From contig NZ_RBWX01000007.1 of the NCBI RefSeq assembly GCF_003634215.1, positions 236,001-300,000 of the forward strand: a DNA stretch of 64,000 bases, read 5' to 3'. Positions 52,792 through 63,466 of this stretch are shown here, in pieces. The first letter of the stretch is position 1, and each line of letters starts with the position of its first letter. The DNA is from Sphingosinicella microcystinivorans (GTDB lineage Bacteria; Pseudomonadota; Alphaproteobacteria; Sphingomonadales; Sphingomonadaceae). The position numbers were made by a program, and so were the translations under genes. The notes below the pieces were generated by a model, which was not told the DNA's origin, made no database searches, and worked only from the letters and a program-made list of their open reading frames with translations.

Positions 52792-53609
52792 CCGATCTCG
52801 CCGCCATCATCGACCAGGCCTGGGAAGAGCGCGAGGGCCTCGGCCTTTCCACGACCGGCGCAGTGCGCGAAGCCGTGGACGCCGCGATCGAAGGGCTGGA
52901 TGCGGGCACGTACCGCGTCGCCGAAAAGGTGGATGGCGACTGGCGTGTCAACCAGTGGCTGAAGAAGGCTGTGCTGCTGTCATTCCGTCTGAACGACAAT
53001 GCCGTTGTCGACGGCGGCGCGGGCGGCGCTCCGGCGTTCGACAAGGTGCCCTCGAAGTTTGCCGGGTGGGGCGAAAACCGTTTCCGCGCGGCGGGATTCC
53101 GCGTGGTGCCGGGCGCGACGGCACGCCGGGGCAGCTATATCGCCAAGGGTGCCGTGCTGATGCCGAGTTTCGTGAACATCGGCGCCTATGTGGGCGAAGG
53201 CACCATGGTCGACACCTGGGCCACCGTCGGCAGCTGCGCGCAGATCGGCAAGGGCGTGCACATTTCGGGGGGCGCGGGCATCGGCGGCGTGCTGGAGCCG
53301 CTGCAGGCCGGGCCGGTGATCATCGAGGACAACTGCTTCATCGGCGCACGCAGCGAAGTCGCCGAGGGCGTGGTGGTGGAGGAGGGCGCCGTGCTCTCCA
53401 TGGGCGTGTATCTTGGCGCTTCCACGAAGATCGTAGACCGCGCGACGGGCGAAGTGACGCGCGGACGGGTGCCTGCCTATTCGGTGGTGGTGCCGGGGAC
53501 GCTGCCGGGCACGGACGGCGGGCCGGGGCTTTACTGCGCGGTGATCGTGAAGCGCGTCGATGCGCAGACGCGCAGCAAGACGGGCATCAACGAACTGCTG
53601 AGGGACTAA
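52788..53609 (+). CDS. dapD: Tetrahydrodipicolinate N-succinyltransferase
   Basis: A 273-residue enzyme of the succinylase branch of lysine/diaminopimelate synthesis. The left-handed beta-helix repeats are seen in [40 protein letters not shown] and [20 protein letters not shown]. Its termini are typical of DapD ([25 protein letters not shown]). The stop overlaps that of the convergent rpoN by four bases. The cell uses diaminopimelate both for lysine and for peptidoglycan. Confidence 0.97.
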   Translation: MTDLAAIIDQAWEEREGLGLSTTGAVREAVDAAIEGLDAGTYRVAEKVDGDWRVNQWLKKAVLLSFRLNDNAVVDGGAGGAPAFDKVPSKFAGWGENRFRAAGFRVVPGATARRGSYIAKGAVLMPSFVNIGAYVGEGTMVDTWATVGSCAQIGKGVHISGGAGIGGVLEPLQAGPVIIEDNCFIGARSEVAEGVVVEEGAVLSMGVYLGASTKIVDRATGEVTRGRVPAYSVVVPGTLPGTDGGPGLYCAVIVKRVDAQTRSKTGINELLRD

Positions 53610-55132
53610 GCGGCGGCGCTCTGGATCGCGGCGGCGCGGCGGCGTTCGACCGAGGAGCCGATGCCCATCGCTTCGCGGTATTTGGCGACGGTGCGGCGGG
53701 CGATGTCGAAACCGGCATCGTTCAGCAGCTCGACGAGCTTGTCGTCGGACAGGATCTTGCCGCCGCGTTCACCGTCGATGAGTTCGCGGATCTTGGTCTT
53801 TACCGATTCGGCGGAGACGGCTTCGCCGCCGTCCGCCGCCTGAATCGCCGAGGTGAAGAAGTACTTCAGCTCGAAGAGGCCGCGCTCGCACGAGAGGTAT
53901 TTGTTCGAAGTGACGCGGCTGACGGTGGATTCGTGCATCCCGATCGCGTCAGCGATGGCGCGGAGATTGAGCGGTTTCAGGTGCTGGACGCCGTGGAGGA
54001 AGAACGCCTCCTGCTGGCGGACGAGCTCGGTCGCGACCTTGATGATGGTGCGCTGGCGTTGATCGAGCGCCTTGATGAGCCAGTTGGCGGATTGCAGGCA
54101 GTCCGACAGGAACGTCTTGGCGGTTTTTCCGCCGACGCCCGATAGCTCCGCATAATAGCTGCGGTTGACGAGGAGGCGCGGCAGCGTCGCGGCGTTGATC
54201 TCCACCGCCCAGCCGCCCGCCGCGGTGCGCGCGACGAAGATGTCGGGCATGATCGGCTGCGGCGGCTCGCCGCCGTAGGCGAGGCCGGGCTTCGGATTGT
54301 AGCTGCGCAGCTCGGAGATCATGTCGGAGAGGTCTTCGGCATCGACGCCGCAGATGCGGCGCAGCGTCGCCAGCTCGCCGCGCGCGAGAAGATCGAGATT
54401 GGTGAGCAGCGTCGCCATCGCCGGATCGTGGCGGTCTGCCTCGATCGCCTGCAGCGCGAGGCATTCGCCGAGTGAGCGCGCGCCGACGCCGGTCGGCTCG
54501 AAGGTCTGGATGATCTTCAGCACGGCCTCGACATCGGCGGTGGGCACCTGCAGGCGCGCGCCGATTTCATTGAGATCGCCGGTGAAATAGCCGCTTTCGT
54601 CGATGAGATCGATGATATGGCGGGCGATGATCTGCTGGATATCGTCCACGCCGGCGAGCTGGGCGAGGAGCGTGTCGTGGAGCGAGAGGTCGGCGGCGAG
54701 CGTGGCGTCGAAGCCTTCGCTGTCCTCGCCGCCGCCCGCGCCTGCGACGGTGGGGCCCGCGACGCTGAGGCTGCCGTCGAGGCCGCCGGTGCCGGGGGCG
54801 GGCATGTCGCTCGCGCAGTCGTGGTGGAAGGTTTCGGCGGTGTGGTCGACGTCGAGCGGTGCATCTGCATCGCCGGCGCCTGCCGCGATGAGCTGGTCCG
54901 AGCCCGCCGGATCGGGTGCCGACCAGTCGTCGGAGGCGATTTCGGGGGTATCGGAGGGCTCGGCTGGAGCCTCGCCCGCCGCTTCGAGCAGCGGATTCCG
55001 TTCGAGCTCGCCGTTGATGTAGCTTTCGAGCTCGAGGTTCGACAGCGCCAGCAGCTTGATCGCCTGCTGCAGCTGGGGGGTCATCACCAGCTGCTGCGAG
55101 TGCCTTAGATCAAGACGGGGACCGATCGCCAT
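53606..55132 (-). CDS. rpoN: RNA polymerase sigma-54 factor
   Basis: A 508-residue sigma-54. The N-terminal activator-interacting region is [20 protein letters not shown] and [20 protein letters not shown]. An acidic Asp/Pro/Gly-rich region II follows ([17 protein letters not shown]). The core-binding region and the C-terminal DNA-binding part come after, with the [23 protein letters not shown] and the RpoN box [10 protein letters not shown] near the end. The ATG at 55132 is preferred to the longer frame. It lies four bases downstream of lptB in the lptC-lptA-lptB-rpoN order found in many proteobacteria. Confidence 0.96.
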   Translation of the reverse strand: MAIGPRLDLRHSQQLVMTPQLQQAIKLLALSNLELESYINGELERNPLLEAAGEAPAEPSDTPEIASDDWSAPDPAGSDQLIAAGAGDADAPLDVDHTAETFHHDCASDMPAPGTGGLDGSLSVAGPTVAGAGGGEDSEGFDATLAADLSLHDTLLAQLAGVDDIQQIIARHIIDLIDESGYFTGDLNEIGARLQVPTADVEAVLKIIQTFEPTGVGARSLGECLALQAIEADRHDPAMATLLTNLDLLARGELATLRRICGVDAEDLSDMISELRSYNPKPGLAYGGEPPQPIMPDIFVARTAAGGWAVEINAATLPRLLVNRSYYAELSGVGGKTAKTFLSDCLQSANWLIKALDQRQRTIIKVATELVRQQEAFFLHGVQHLKPLNLRAIADAIGMHESTVSRVTSNKYLSCERGLFELKYFFTSAIQAADGGEAVSAESVKTKIRELIDGERGGKILSDDKLVELLNDAGFDIARRTVAKYREAMGIGSSVERRRAAAIQSAAA

Positions 55133-55136
55133 GGCG

Positions 55137-55907
55137 CTAAAGGCTGAAACCCTCGCCGAGGTAGACCTTGCGCACTGTTTCGTCGGCGACGAGGGCCTCG
55201 GGCGTGCCCTCGAAGAGCACGCGGCCATCATAGATGATGCAGGCGCGGTCCACGATCTCAAGCGTTTCGCGAACATTGTGGTCGGTGATGAGGACGCCGA
55301 TGTTGCGGTCCTTCAAATGGCCGACGAGGTTGCGGATGTCGGCGATCGAGATGGGATCGATGCCCGCGAACGGCTCGTCGAGGAGCATGATCGAGGGGTT
55401 CGCGGCGAGCGCGCGGGCGATCTCGCAGCGGCGGCGTTCACCGCCCGACAGCGACATGGCAGGCGCCTTGCGGAGCCGTGCGATCGAGAATTCGCCGAGC
55501 AACTGATCGAGCCGCGCTTCGCGCGCTGCGGGGTCCGGCTCCGAGACTTCGAGCACGGCGCGGATATTGTCTTCCACCGTCATACCGCGAAAAATCGAGG
55601 TTTCCTGGGGCAGATAGCCGACGCCGAGCGCGGCGCGGCGATACATGGGAAGGCCGGTGATATCGATGCCGTCAAGGAGGATGCGGCCCGAATCGGGCAT
55701 TACCAGCCCCATGATCGAATAGAAGCACGTCGTCTTGCCCGCGCCGTTCGGCCCAAGCAGTCCGACGACCTCGCCCCGCCGTACGCCGAGCGACACATCG
55801 CGCAGCACCACGCGCTTGTCATAGCGCTTTCCGATGGACACGACAGCGAGACCGCGTTCGGTATCGACCGCGGGAGTCTCGTCCTCCATCGTCATGACTT
55901 CGCTCAT
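55137..55907 (-). CDS. lptB: LPS export ABC transporter ATPase LptB
   Basis: A 256-residue ATPase powering LPS extraction from the inner membrane with LptFG. Walker A GLLGPNGAGKTTCFYSIMGL, signature AMSLSGGERRRCEIARALA and Walker B SIMLLDEPFAGIDPISIADI are intact, followed by the switch His in ITDHNVRETL. It begins after a 132-base gap from lptA and is followed by rpoN. In Sphingomonadales, which often carry glycosphingolipids instead of classical LPS, an intact Lpt set suggests a surface lipid is still exported this way. Confidence 0.95.
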   Translation of the reverse strand: MSEVMTMEDETPAVDTERGLAVVSIGKRYDKRVVLRDVSLGVRRGEVVGLLGPNGAGKTTCFYSIMGLVMPDSGRILLDGIDITGLPMYRRAALGVGYLPQETSIFRGMTVEDNIRAVLEVSEPDPAAREARLDQLLGEFSIARLRKAPAMSLSGGERRRCEIARALAANPSIMLLDEPFAGIDPISIADIRNLVGHLKDRNIGVLITDHNVRETLEIVDRACIIYDGRVLFEGTPEALVADETVRKVYLGEGFSL

Positions 55908-56039
55908 GGCGGCTTTCTACCTCACGAATACTTAACGACAAATGCAGGCTGGCGCCCAATTGGCGCAATTTGTGCATGGTCGGTTTCGGCAATGCAAGCC
56001 GAACGGCACCAAACAGAATAAAAAGGATCGTTTAGGCGG

Positions 56040-56576
56040 TTACTGCGAACCGCGCGGGGGCACCACGAAGCGGCCGGTGACGCGGGGGCCGCCGTCCGTC
56101 GAGCTTGCCGAGCCGTCGAGCGTGGAGCGGCCGTTTTCAAGGTCGATGACCAGCCGCTCGCCGCGCAGCACGCTATCGCCGCGATTGAGCACGACGCCGC
56201 CGACAAAGGTGATCTGGCGGGTCTGGACATCGTAGATGCCGAGGCGCGAACTTACACGTTCGCTGGGGCTGACAAGCTGCACGCCGCCTTCGGCATCGAG
56301 CCGGTTGATCGCAAGATTACCGCCCGCGGCATTTTCGTAGAACACGCGCATCGTTGCGGCATTCAGCGTCATGTTGCCTTGCACGACGCGCACCGCGCCC
56401 GAAAAGATCGCCTGCGAATCACGGTCGCGCACCTCGATACGCGCCGCGTCGATATCGATGGGCGCGCGCGTGTCGTGTCCCTTCAGCGCCGAGTTGCCGA
56501 AGCCGCTCTGCGCGGACGCGGAGAGGGGGAGGGTAAGCGCTGCTGCGGCAGCGAGGAGAAGGGCGGAGCGGATCAT
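56040..56576 (-). CDS. lptA: LptA/OstA periplasmic LPS bridge protein
   Basis: A 178-residue protein with signal MIRSALLLAAAAALTLPLSASA. The OstA beta-jellyroll is seen in APIDIDAARIEVRDRDSQAI and FSGAVRVVQGNMTLNAATMR, then YDVQTRQITFVGGVVLNRGD. LptA forms the periplasmic bridge between the inner and outer membrane Lpt parts. It overlaps lptC by four bases and is separated from lptB by 132 bases, where no gene is visible. Confidence 0.9.
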   Translation of the reverse strand: MIRSALLLAAAAALTLPLSASAQSGFGNSALKGHDTRAPIDIDAARIEVRDRDSQAIFSGAVRVVQGNMTLNAATMRVFYENAAGGNLAINRLDAEGGVQLVSPSERVSSRLGIYDVQTRQITFVGGVVLNRGDSVLRGERLVIDLENGRSTLDGSASSTDGGPRVTGRFVVPPRGSQ

Positions 56577-57202
56577 CGCTGCGTAATCCGCATTTTCACG
56601 CCCCCTGACAAGGTGACAACGCGCGTTTCCATGTCGGCATCGAGTCGGGAGGCTGAAAACGAGCCGAGCGGCATACGCCCGCTGACCCGCCCGACGCTCG
56701 TCACCTTGCGGGTCGGCAGGCTGACCGCGACGTCGCCGGTTTGCAGAACATAGCCGTCCGGGCGGTGGAAAACGACCGGGCCGAGGACATTGAGCTTTTC
56801 CGCTTCCAGATCGTAGCGGCCGCTCGGCGCGGTGACGGTGGCGATACCTTCCTGCATCGTGAGGCGCGCCTCGATGCGCTTCAGCTCCACGACCGGTTCG
56901 TTCGAGGTGCGCTGCACGGCCTCGTCCGCGAGGATGCTGAAGGGGCGGCCCTTGCTGTCTTCACCGCGATACATCGGCGCTTCCATGCGCAGGCGTTCGC
57001 CGGCCTTTTCAACGCCGTCGCGCGACAGGATGAAGCTGAATTCCTGCTGTGCGGTGAGCGGCCAGACGAGGCAGGCGAGCAGGATAAGCGCAGCGGTGGC
57101 GGGCAGCAGGCGCTTCAGGATGGCGACCTGGCGATCCCACGCGCTTCCGGGCATCGCCCAGCGGCGGCGGTCGCTGGCAAGTTCGTCTGCGGCCTGCGTC
57201 AT
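56573..57202 (-). CDS. lptC: LPS export protein LptC
   Basis: A 209-residue bitopic protein. A cytoplasmic N-terminus of about 30 residues is followed by a membrane segment near residues 32-48 (LLPATAALILLACLVWPL) and a periplasmic domain with the LptC/YrbK strands (EFSFILSRDGVEKAGERLRM, EAPMYRGEDSKGRPFSILAD). It lies between the RNase D gene and lptA and overlaps lptA. It links the LptBFG pump to the LptA bridge. Confidence 0.9.
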   Translation of the reverse strand: MTQAADELASDRRRWAMPGSAWDRQVAILKRLLPATAALILLACLVWPLTAQQEFSFILSRDGVEKAGERLRMEAPMYRGEDSKGRPFSILADEAVQRTSNEPVVELKRIEARLTMQEGIATVTAPSGRYDLEAEKLNVLGPVVFHRPDGYVLQTGDVAVSLPTRKVTSVGRVSGRMPLGSFSASRLDADMETRVVTLSGGVKMRITQR

Positions 57203-57213
57203 CGTTGTTCAGC

Positions 57214-57831
57214 TCAGCTTTCGTGGCTGAAAATATCCTTGTCGGCCCAGCCGGCAAGGTCGAGCGCTGCGCGCGTCGGGAGGAAATCGAAGCACGCCTG
57301 CGCCAGCGCCGTGCGCCCTTCCCGCTCCAGCCGTTCTTCGAGGATGGCCTTGATGCGGTGCAGATAGCGCACGTCGGACGCGGCATATTCGATCTGCGCC
57401 TCGCTAAGCGTTTCGGCACCCCAGTCCGACGACTGCTGCTGCTTGGAGATGTCCTGCCCGATCACCTCACGCGCGAGATCCTTGAGACCGTGGCGGTCGG
57501 TGTAGGTGCGGATAAGCTTCGAAGCGATCTTGGTGCACCACACGGGCGCCATAACGATGCCGAGATACTGCTGGATGAGCGCGACGTCGAAGCGCGCGAA
57601 GTGCAGAATCTTGAGCCGCGACGGATCGGTAAGCACAGCCTTCAGGTTGGGCGCATCGAACTGGCCGAGCGGGAATTGCACCAGATGCTCGTCTCCACTG
57701 CCGTCCGAAAGCTGCACGACGCAAAGCCGGTCGCGCAGCTGGTTGAGGCCCATCGCCTCGCAGTCCACGGCGATGGCGCCCGGGGCGAAGACGTCGGCGG
57801 GCAGGTCGCCCTTGTGTAGATATGCGGTCAA
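57214..57831 (-). CDS. Ribonuclease D-type 3'-5' exonuclease
   Basis: A 205-residue DEDDy exonuclease lacking the HRDC domains of E. coli RNase D. The first acidic pair is in [20 protein letters not shown], the second Asp in [16 protein letters not shown] and the final Tyr/Asp in [12 protein letters not shown]. The short single-domain form is widespread in alphaproteobacteria. It is translationally coupled to the upstream TerC gene (ATGA at 57828-57831) and lies 11 bases from lptC. Confidence 0.9.
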   Translation of the reverse strand: MTAYLHKGDLPADVFAPGAIAVDCEAMGLNQLRDRLCVVQLSDGSGDEHLVQFPLGQFDAPNLKAVLTDPSRLKILHFARFDVALIQQYLGIVMAPVWCTKIASKLIRTYTDRHGLKDLAREVIGQDISKQQQSSDWGAETLSEAQIEYAASDVRYLHRIKAILEERLEREGRTALAQACFDFLPTRAALDLAGWADKDIFSHES

Positions 57832-58580
57832 TCCTGTTTCCCTTCACGGCGCCGCCTTGCCCGGCGCGACAGCATGTTCAAAACCTCGACCAGAACCGAG
57901 AAGGCCATCGCCGCGTAGATATAGCCCTTGGGCACGTGCGCGCCGAAGCCTTCGGCGATCAGCGTGGTGCCGATCATCAGCAGGAAGCCGAGTGCGAGCA
58001 TCACGACAGTGGGGTTCTTGTCGATGAAGTTGGCGAGCGGGTCTGCGGCGAGCAGCATGCATCCCACCGCGACGATGACGGCGACGACCATGATCGGCAC
58101 GTGTTCCGTCATGCCCACCGCCGTGATGATCGAATCGATCGAGAAGACGAGATCGAGCAGGATGATCTGTGTGATCGCCGATCCGAAGCTCATCACGGCC
58201 TTGCTGGTATCGAACACATCGCCGCTCGGATCCGGATCAACGCTGTGATGGATTTCCTTCGTGGCTTTCCACACGAGGAACAGGCCGCCGGCGATGAGAA
58301 TGATGTCTCGCCACGAGAAGCCCTGCCCGAAAAGTTCGATGACCGGCTTCACCAGGGTGACAATGAACGCGACCGTCGCGAGCAGGCCGAGGCGCATCAG
58401 GAGCGCAAGGCCGATGCCGATCCGCCGCGCCTTTTCGCGCTGGCCCTCCGGCAGCTTGTTGGTGAGGATGGAGATGAAGATCAGGTTGTCGATGCCGAGC
58501 ACGACTTCCATCGCGATCAGAGTGATCAGCGCCGCCCAGGTCGCCGGCTGCAGAAACAGTTCGATAAGGCTTTCCATCAT
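57828..58580 (-). CDS. TerC family integral membrane protein
   Basis: A 250-residue protein with about seven hydrophobic segments. [20 protein letters not shown] near the N-terminus and [15 protein letters not shown] near residue 140 give the conserved acidic residues of the family. Members are linked to tellurium resistance or metal efflux, more recently to Mn2+ handling of secreted proteins; the role here is not known. It overlaps the next gene on the same strand. Confidence 0.88.
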   Translation of the reverse strand: MMESLIELFLQPATWAALITLIAMEVVLGIDNLIFISILTNKLPEGQREKARRIGIGLALLMRLGLLATVAFIVTLVKPVIELFGQGFSWRDIILIAGGLFLVWKATKEIHHSVDPDPSGDVFDTSKAVMSFGSAITQIILLDLVFSIDSIITAVGMTEHVPIMVVAVIVAVGCMLLAADPLANFIDKNPTVVMLALGFLLMIGTTLIAEGFGAHVPKGYIYAAMAFSVLVEVLNMLSRRARRRREGKQD

Positions 58581-58633
58581 CCGCCTGTCTTAGCGTGGGT
58601 TGAAGCGCGCACAAGAATTCGAGCGCCGCGCGT

Positions 58634-59701
58634 CTAGAGCGATTGCGACTTTTTCTGCTTCTTGTCCGCGGGCACGGTGAGCGGCAGGTCGGTATCTTCG
58701 AGAAGGACGGAGGCTTCGAGCTGCTGCAGCGCGCCGTAGCTGTTCGCGTAAGCTTCCGCCGAGATACGCCATTGCCGGGCAAGCTGCTGGGTGCGGGCCG
58801 GAAGCCGCTGCATGGCGAGCAGTGCGCCTGCGACATCGCCCTGCGAAAGCCGTGTCGCCATATCGGCGAGCCGCGCTTCGTTGGCGGTCTGCGTCGCGGA
58901 GGCGCCCTTTTCGCGGACCTGCACGAGACTGGCCACACCGGCCTTGAATTGCGACCAGAGCGAATCCGCCTTTTCGGGGGCCGCGCTTTCGGCGAGCTGG
59001 GGCCGGATCTGTTCGAAGCGGCTGCGCAGCACGGCGAGCGTCGGCGCATCGGGCGACGCGGTGAGCAGCCGTTCGACGGCATCGGCATCGGCGGCGGCGA
59101 AATGGCGGCGCAGCGCCGGAGCGAGCACAGCGAGGCTCTGGCCCTGTTCGGCGGCGCGCCTGGCCGCCGTGACCAGCAGCACGCCGCGCGCCTTTTCAGC
59201 GCTTGCGGCGGCCGCTTCGATCGAGCGAGCGGCATTGCCGCCGACCTGCTCGATCTTCACGTTGAGACCTGCAAGCTCTGCGGAGACGTTGTCGAGACGC
59301 GTCGACGCCTGCGCCTGTCCGCGATCGAGCGCTTCGATGCGCGCTTCAAGCCGCGCCAGACGCTCCGACCCGGGGCCGGTGCCGAGTGCGAGCGGCATGG
59401 GGTCGTTCAGCGCGGGCGGCGTGCCCGCGCCGTCCACCATCGGCGCAGGTGCGCTCGGGCGGGTTTCGAGCGCGGTGACGCGCGCTTCGAGCTGCGTGAT
59501 CGCGCCGGCCTCGCGCTCGACGCGTGCCGCGATCGATTCGACGTCGGGGCGCTGCAACGCACCGGGCAGGCGCGTGCGAATATTCGTTTCGAACCATGGG
59601 CTGAGGAGCAGCCCGGCCGCGAACAGAAGCAGGCCGGCCACAAGCACCCAGGGCAAAGAGTTGCGCGGTCGCGGCGTTTCGCGGGTTTCGTCGTCGATCA
59701 T
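58634..59701 (-). CDS. Mic60/mitofilin-like inner-membrane protein
   Basis: A 355-residue protein with one membrane segment near residues 17-35 (LPWVLVAGLLLFAAGLLLS), a long coiled-coil region (VESIAARVEREAGAITQLEA, SERLARLEARIEALDRG) and a C-terminal helical domain (LARQWRISAEAYANSYGALQ). This layout and the position next to hemD/hemC match the alphaproteobacterial Mic60 (HemX-like) proteins, ancestors of the mitochondrial cristae organiser. It overlaps hemD by four bases. Confidence 0.82.
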   Translation of the reverse strand: MIDDETRETPRPRNSLPWVLVAGLLLFAAGLLLSPWFETNIRTRLPGALQRPDVESIAARVEREAGAITQLEARVTALETRPSAPAPMVDGAGTPPALNDPMPLALGTGPGSERLARLEARIEALDRGQAQASTRLDNVSAELAGLNVKIEQVGGNAARSIEAAAASAEKARGVLLVTAARRAAEQGQSLAVLAPALRRHFAAADADAVERLLTASPDAPTLAVLRSRFEQIRPQLAESAAPEKADSLWSQFKAGVASLVQVREKGASATQTANEARLADMATRLSQGDVAGALLAMQRLPARTQQLARQWRISAEAYANSYGALQQLEASVLLEDTDLPLTVPADKKQKKSQSL

Positions 59702-60405
59702 CGCGTCCTCGTCAGCGGTGCCTTACGCTTCTGCTTCTCGCACAACAGCCCCGCTGCCGCAAACAACGCGTCCTCATCCGGCGCGGCAGCAACCGCACGG
59801 GCGGCCCAGCCGGAACCCGAAGCGTCGGCCGCATTGCGGCTGATCGCCGAGAGGCGCACATCCTTGCGGTGCGCACCAAGCGCGGCGCCAAGCGCCTCTC
59901 CGCCGAGCGGCGAATAGACGAGCGCAACCTCGGCGGCCTGTGCCGCCTTGCGCTCCGCGTCGGACCAGCGGTTGAAGTGCGCGCCGTAAACAACGCGGCG
60001 TTCGACCCTGAGCCCTGCCGGCGGTGGATAGCTGGCGATTTCAATGCCGGAGAGATGCAGAATATCGCCGACGCCTTCCTCGGCGATGGCGGCGAGCAAC
60101 TCTCCGCCGTCCCGCACCTCTGGCGTGCGGATATCGGTGAAGCCCGCGTCCTGCGCGGCGGCGGCGGTGCGCGCACCAACGCAGAAGCAGGGCAGGCCAA
60201 GATAGGGGGCCATCGCCGGGCCGCCTTCGCGCGCTGCCGCGGCGCTTGTCAGCATGACAGCCTCCGGCATGGCGGCAGGCGGCGACCATTCCTTCGCCTT
60301 CACCTCGAACAGCGGGGCGACCACGGGCTCATGGCCAAGCGCGCGGAGGCGCTCGGCAGTGTCGGCTGCACCGGGCTGCGGGCGGGTGATCAGGACACGA
60401 GTCAT
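59698..60405 (-). CDS. hemD: Uroporphyrinogen-III synthase
   Basis: A 235-residue enzyme. Sequence is weakly conserved in this family, but the layout fits: [20 protein letters not shown] at the start, LTSAAAAREGGPAMAPYLGL in the first lobe and VVYGAHFNRWSDAERKA in the second. Adjacent placement after hemC and before Mic60, with four-base overlaps on both sides, supports the call. It cyclises hydroxymethylbilane to uroporphyrinogen III in haem and cobalamin synthesis. Confidence 0.88.
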   Translation of the reverse strand: MTRVLITRPQPGAADTAERLRALGHEPVVAPLFEVKAKEWSPPAAMPEAVMLTSAAAAREGGPAMAPYLGLPCFCVGARTAAAAQDAGFTDIRTPEVRDGGELLAAIAEEGVGDILHLSGIEIASYPPPAGLRVERRVVYGAHFNRWSDAERKAAQAAEVALVYSPLGGEALGAALGAHRKDVRLSAISRNAADASGSGWAARAVAAAPDEDALFAAAGLLCEKQKRKAPLTRTR

Positions 60406-61328
60406 GCTACAAAGAGACTCCGAAGGGCGGGCGATGCCCGGTTCAATAGTGTTCTTGCGAGGGTTTCAGCGGCGGTGGCCGCGTCGCTTTCCGAAAAACG
60501 CGCTTCCGCCGCGATGCGTTCCTGACCATCCGTGCTGAGGATTTCGGCGCGAAGATGGAAGTCTGCGCCGTCCCGCTCGGCAAGCGCGGCGACGGGGCTG
60601 TGGCAACTGCCGCCGAGCGCCGCGGCGAAGGCGCGCTCGGCGACGAGCGCCGTCATCGCGTCGGCGTCGTTTATGGCGGCGAGGTGCCCGAGGACGGTAT
60701 CGTCGCCGGTGCGGGCTTCGATCGCGATGATCGCCTGTCCCGGCGCGGGGAGCATCGCCTCAACAGGTATGGGCGCGCCGACATCGTGCATTCCGAGCCG
60801 AGCGAGTCCCGCGCTTGCGAGCAATGTCGCATCGGCTTCGCCGGCATCGATGCGGGCAAGCCGCGTCGCGACGTTGCCGCGGAACGGTACGAGGCCGAGG
60901 CCGGGGACGCGCGCGAGAAGCTGCGCGGCGCGGCGCGGCGAGGTGGTGCCGACGCGCATTCCCGGCCTCAACGCGTCGAGGCCGGAGACGCCGATGATTC
61001 GTTCGCGCACGTCGGCGCGGGGAAGCGCCGCGGCGAGGGCGATCGCATCCGGCCGGATGCTTTCCATGTCTTTCGCGGAGTGGACGGCGAAATCGATGTC
61101 TCGGGCGAGGAGTGCGCGGTCGAGCTCCTTGGTCCACAGCGCCTTGCCGCCGATCTCGGCGAGGGGACGGTCCTGCACCTTGTCACCGGTGGTCTTGATC
61201 GGGACGATTTCGACACTGTCTTCCGGCCAGCCGTGCGCCGCGACGAGCGCGGCGGCGACGGCGCGCGCCTGGACAAGCGCGAGTGGCGACCCGCGCGTTC
61301 CGAGTTTCAGAGGCTCAGCCTTGTGCAT
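60402..61328 (-). CDS. hemC: Hydroxymethylbilane synthase
   Basis: A 308-residue porphobilinogen deaminase. [20 protein letters not shown] is at the start, and [36 protein letters not shown] and [16 protein letters not shown] follow. The cofactor cysteine is in [13 protein letters not shown] near residue 245, which anchors the dipyrromethane. It overlaps hemD and is divergent from tsaD, with 37 bases between starts. Confidence 0.96.
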   Translation of the reverse strand: MHKAEPLKLGTRGSPLALVQARAVAAALVAAHGWPEDSVEIVPIKTTGDKVQDRPLAEIGGKALWTKELDRALLARDIDFAVHSAKDMESIRPDAIALAAALPRADVRERIIGVSGLDALRPGMRVGTTSPRRAAQLLARVPGLGLVPFRGNVATRLARIDAGEADATLLASAGLARLGMHDVGAPIPVEAMLPAPGQAIIAIEARTGDDTVLGHLAAINDADAMTALVAERAFAAALGGSCHSPVAALAERDGADFHLRAEILSTDGQERIAAEARFSESDAATAAETLARTLLNRASPALRSLFVA

Positions 61329-61365
61329 GGGGGGCGGCGTATCTAGTTACGAGCCCGGAGACAAT

Positions 61366-62388
61366 ATGATCGTTCTGGGTCTGGAATCGAGCTGCGACGA
61401 AACGGCAGCGGCGCTCGTCGACGGAAACCGCACCATTCTTGCCCAGCGCATCGCGGGGCAGGAGGAGGCGCACCGCCCCTATGGCGGCGTGGTGCCGGAG
61501 ATCGCGGCGCGCGCGCATGTCGACCGGCTGGCGCCGCTTGTGGAAGACGTGATGGCCGAGGCCGGACTGGGGTTCGGCGATCTTGATGCCGTTGCGGCGA
61601 CGGCGGGGCCGGGGCTGATCGGCGGGGTGATGGTGGGGCTCGTGACCGGCAAGGCGCTGGCGCTGGCGAGCGGCAAGCCGCTCGTCGCGGTCAACCACCT
61701 CGAAGGTCATGCGCTTTCGGCGCGGCTGGCGGACCCTGGCCTCGAATTTCCGTATCTGCTGCTGCTGACATCGGGCGGGCACTGCCAGCTGCTCGGCGTG
61801 GAAGGCGTCGGGCGCTACCGGCGGCTCGCCACGACGATCGACGACGCGGCGGGCGAGGCGTTCGACAAGGTGGCGAAGATCCTGGGGCTCGGCTTTCCGG
61901 GCGGCCCCGCGGTGGAGCGTGCGGCGAGGGACGGCAACCCGAAAGCGGTGCCGCTGCCGCGCCCGCTCGTGGGGAGCGGGGATTCCAACTTCTCGTTCGC
62001 GGGACTGAAAAGCGCGGTGTTGCGTGCGGCCGGCGGGTCGGTGCCCGATCTGGCGGCGAGTTTTCAGCAGGCGGTGGTCGACTGTCTTGTCGATCGGACG
62101 CGGATCGCGCTCGGGCGTATGCCGGAGGCGACGCGGCTTGTCGTGGCGGGCGGTGTCGCGGCGAACGGTGCGATCCGGGCAGCGCTGCAGCGGCTCGCCG
62201 ACGACAGCGGCATCGGTTTCACCGCGCCGCCGCTCGCACTCTGCACGGACAATGCTGCGATGATCGCATGGGCCGGAATCGAACGGCTGCGCGCCGGATA
62301 TACTGATGCGCTCGACGTGCCGGCGCGCGCGCGCTGGCCGCTCGATCCGGACGCGGAGCCGGTGCGCGGGGCAGGAGTGAAGGCATGA
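61366..62388 (+). CDS. tsaD: tRNA t6A transferase subunit TsaD
   Basis: A 340-residue Kae1/TsaD protein. It starts [20 protein letters not shown], with the metal motif [17 protein letters not shown] near residue 107 and [40 protein letters not shown] and [15 protein letters not shown]. It transfers the threonylcarbamoyl group made by the TsaC/Sua5 enzyme (at 20109) onto A37 of tRNAs. The ATG at 61366 has a GGAG at the expected distance. It overlaps gpsA by four bases. Confidence 0.96.
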   Translation: MIVLGLESSCDETAAALVDGNRTILAQRIAGQEEAHRPYGGVVPEIAARAHVDRLAPLVEDVMAEAGLGFGDLDAVAATAGPGLIGGVMVGLVTGKALALASGKPLVAVNHLEGHALSARLADPGLEFPYLLLLTSGGHCQLLGVEGVGRYRRLATTIDDAAGEAFDKVAKILGLGFPGGPAVERAARDGNPKAVPLPRPLVGSGDSNFSFAGLKSAVLRAAGGSVPDLAASFQQAVVDCLVDRTRIALGRMPEATRLVVAGGVAANGAIRAALQRLADDSGIGFTAPPLALCTDNAAMIAWAGIERLRAGYTDALDVPARARWPLDPDAEPVRGAGVKA

Positions 62389-63362
62389 AGGTTGGCGTGA
62401 TCGGCGGCGGCGCGTGGGGCACGGCGCTTGCGGAGGTCGCTGCGGGAAGCGGCGACGTGGTGCTGTGGGCGCGTGAGCCCGACGTGGTCGAGGACATCAA
62501 TGTCGCGCGCGAGAACCGTCTGTTCCTGCCCGGCGTGCGGCTTTCCGAAGCGATCACCGCAACGGGTGATCTTGATGCGCTCGGCGATTGCGGGATGCTG
62601 CTCGTCGTGGCGCCTGCGCAGCATGTGCGCAGCGTGCTTGGCGGCGTGCCGAACCGGGATACGCCGATCGTGCTCTGCGCCAAGGGCATTGAAGCGTCGA
62701 CGCGGCGGCTCGTTGGCGAGGTGGCGGGCGAGGTGCTACCGGACGCGCCGCTCGCCGTGCTTTCCGGGCCGACGTTCGCGCGCGAGGTGGCGATGGGGCT
62801 GCCGACCGCGATTACATTTGCGTGCGCCGACCGCGCGCTCGCCGAGCAGCTGATCGCGCGCATCGCTGCGCCGCGCTTCCGCCCTTACTGGACCGACGAC
62901 GTGATTGGCGCGGAGGTGGGCGGCGCGATCAAGAACGTGCTCGCGATCGCGTGCGGCGTCGTCGTCGGGCGCAGGCTCGGCGAGAACGCGCGCGCCGCGC
63001 TCATCAGCCGGGGCTTTGCCGAAATGCTGCGCTTCGGCATCGCGAAGGGCGCGCGTTCCGAAACGATGCGCGGGCTCTCCGGGCTTGGCGATCTGGTGCT
63101 TACCTGCTCCTCGACGCAGTCGCGCAATTTCTCGCTTGGGCACGGGCTCGGTGAAGGCAAGAGCGCCGGGGAACTGCTCAGCGACCGGCTGACGGTGGCC
63201 GAAGGGGCGTTCACGGCGCCCGTCCTGCAGGCAGCGGCGGATGAGCTTGGCGTCGACATGCCGATCACGCGCGCGGTGTGCAGTTTGCTCGACGGCAGCG
63301 CGTCGGTGGATACGGTGATCGCCGAGCTGCTTTCCCGACCGCTGCGCAGCGAGGACATTTGA
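62385..63362 (+). CDS. gpsA: Glycerol-3-phosphate dehydrogenase [NAD(P)+]
   Basis: A 325-residue enzyme reducing dihydroxyacetone phosphate to sn-glycerol-3-phosphate for phospholipid synthesis. The N-terminal Rossmann motif is [35 protein letters not shown] and [20 protein letters not shown] carry the catalytic Lys region, followed by [20 protein letters not shown] near residue 230. It is coupled to tsaD. After the stop comes a 197-base gap holding the promoter of the protease gene. Confidence 0.96.
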   Translation: MKVGVIGGGAWGTALAEVAAGSGDVVLWAREPDVVEDINVARENRLFLPGVRLSEAITATGDLDALGDCGMLLVVAPAQHVRSVLGGVPNRDTPIVLCAKGIEASTRRLVGEVAGEVLPDAPLAVLSGPTFAREVAMGLPTAITFACADRALAEQLIARIAAPRFRPYWTDDVIGAEVGGAIKNVLAIACGVVVGRRLGENARAALISRGFAEMLRFGIAKGARSETMRGLSGLGDLVLTCSSTQSRNFSLGHGLGEGKSAGELLSDRLTVAEGAFTAPVLQAAADELGVDMPITRAVCSLLDGSASVDTVIAELLSRPLRSEDI

Positions 63363-63418
63363 GTCAGCTCTTGTCGGCAAATTTTACAACCGAATAACAA
63401 GATTGCTGTGCCGGAATA

Positions 63419-63428
63419 TTAACCATAT
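63419..63428 (+). promoter_or_regulatory. TTAACCAT (CtrA-type) motif
   Basis: TTAACCATAT, the same ten bases as at 4900, lies 25 bases upstream of the TGGC of the sigma-54-like promoter. It could be a CtrA site or part of an activator region. Confidence 0.35.
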
Positions 63429-63451
63429 GTTTTCGCTGAGTTTCGCCAATG

Positions 63452-63466
63452 TGGCGCGGCTCTTGC
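63452..63466 (+). promoter_or_regulatory. Sigma-54 (-24/-12) promoter
   Basis: TGGCGCGGCTCTTGC has the invariant GG (63453-63454) and GC (63465-63466) separated by exactly ten bases, and TGGC/TTGC as in the consensus. A start near 63478 would give an 80-base leader ahead of the ATG at 63560. The leader carries a small ACCCCT/AGGGGT hairpin. The sigma-54 gene itself is in this window. Confidence 0.7.
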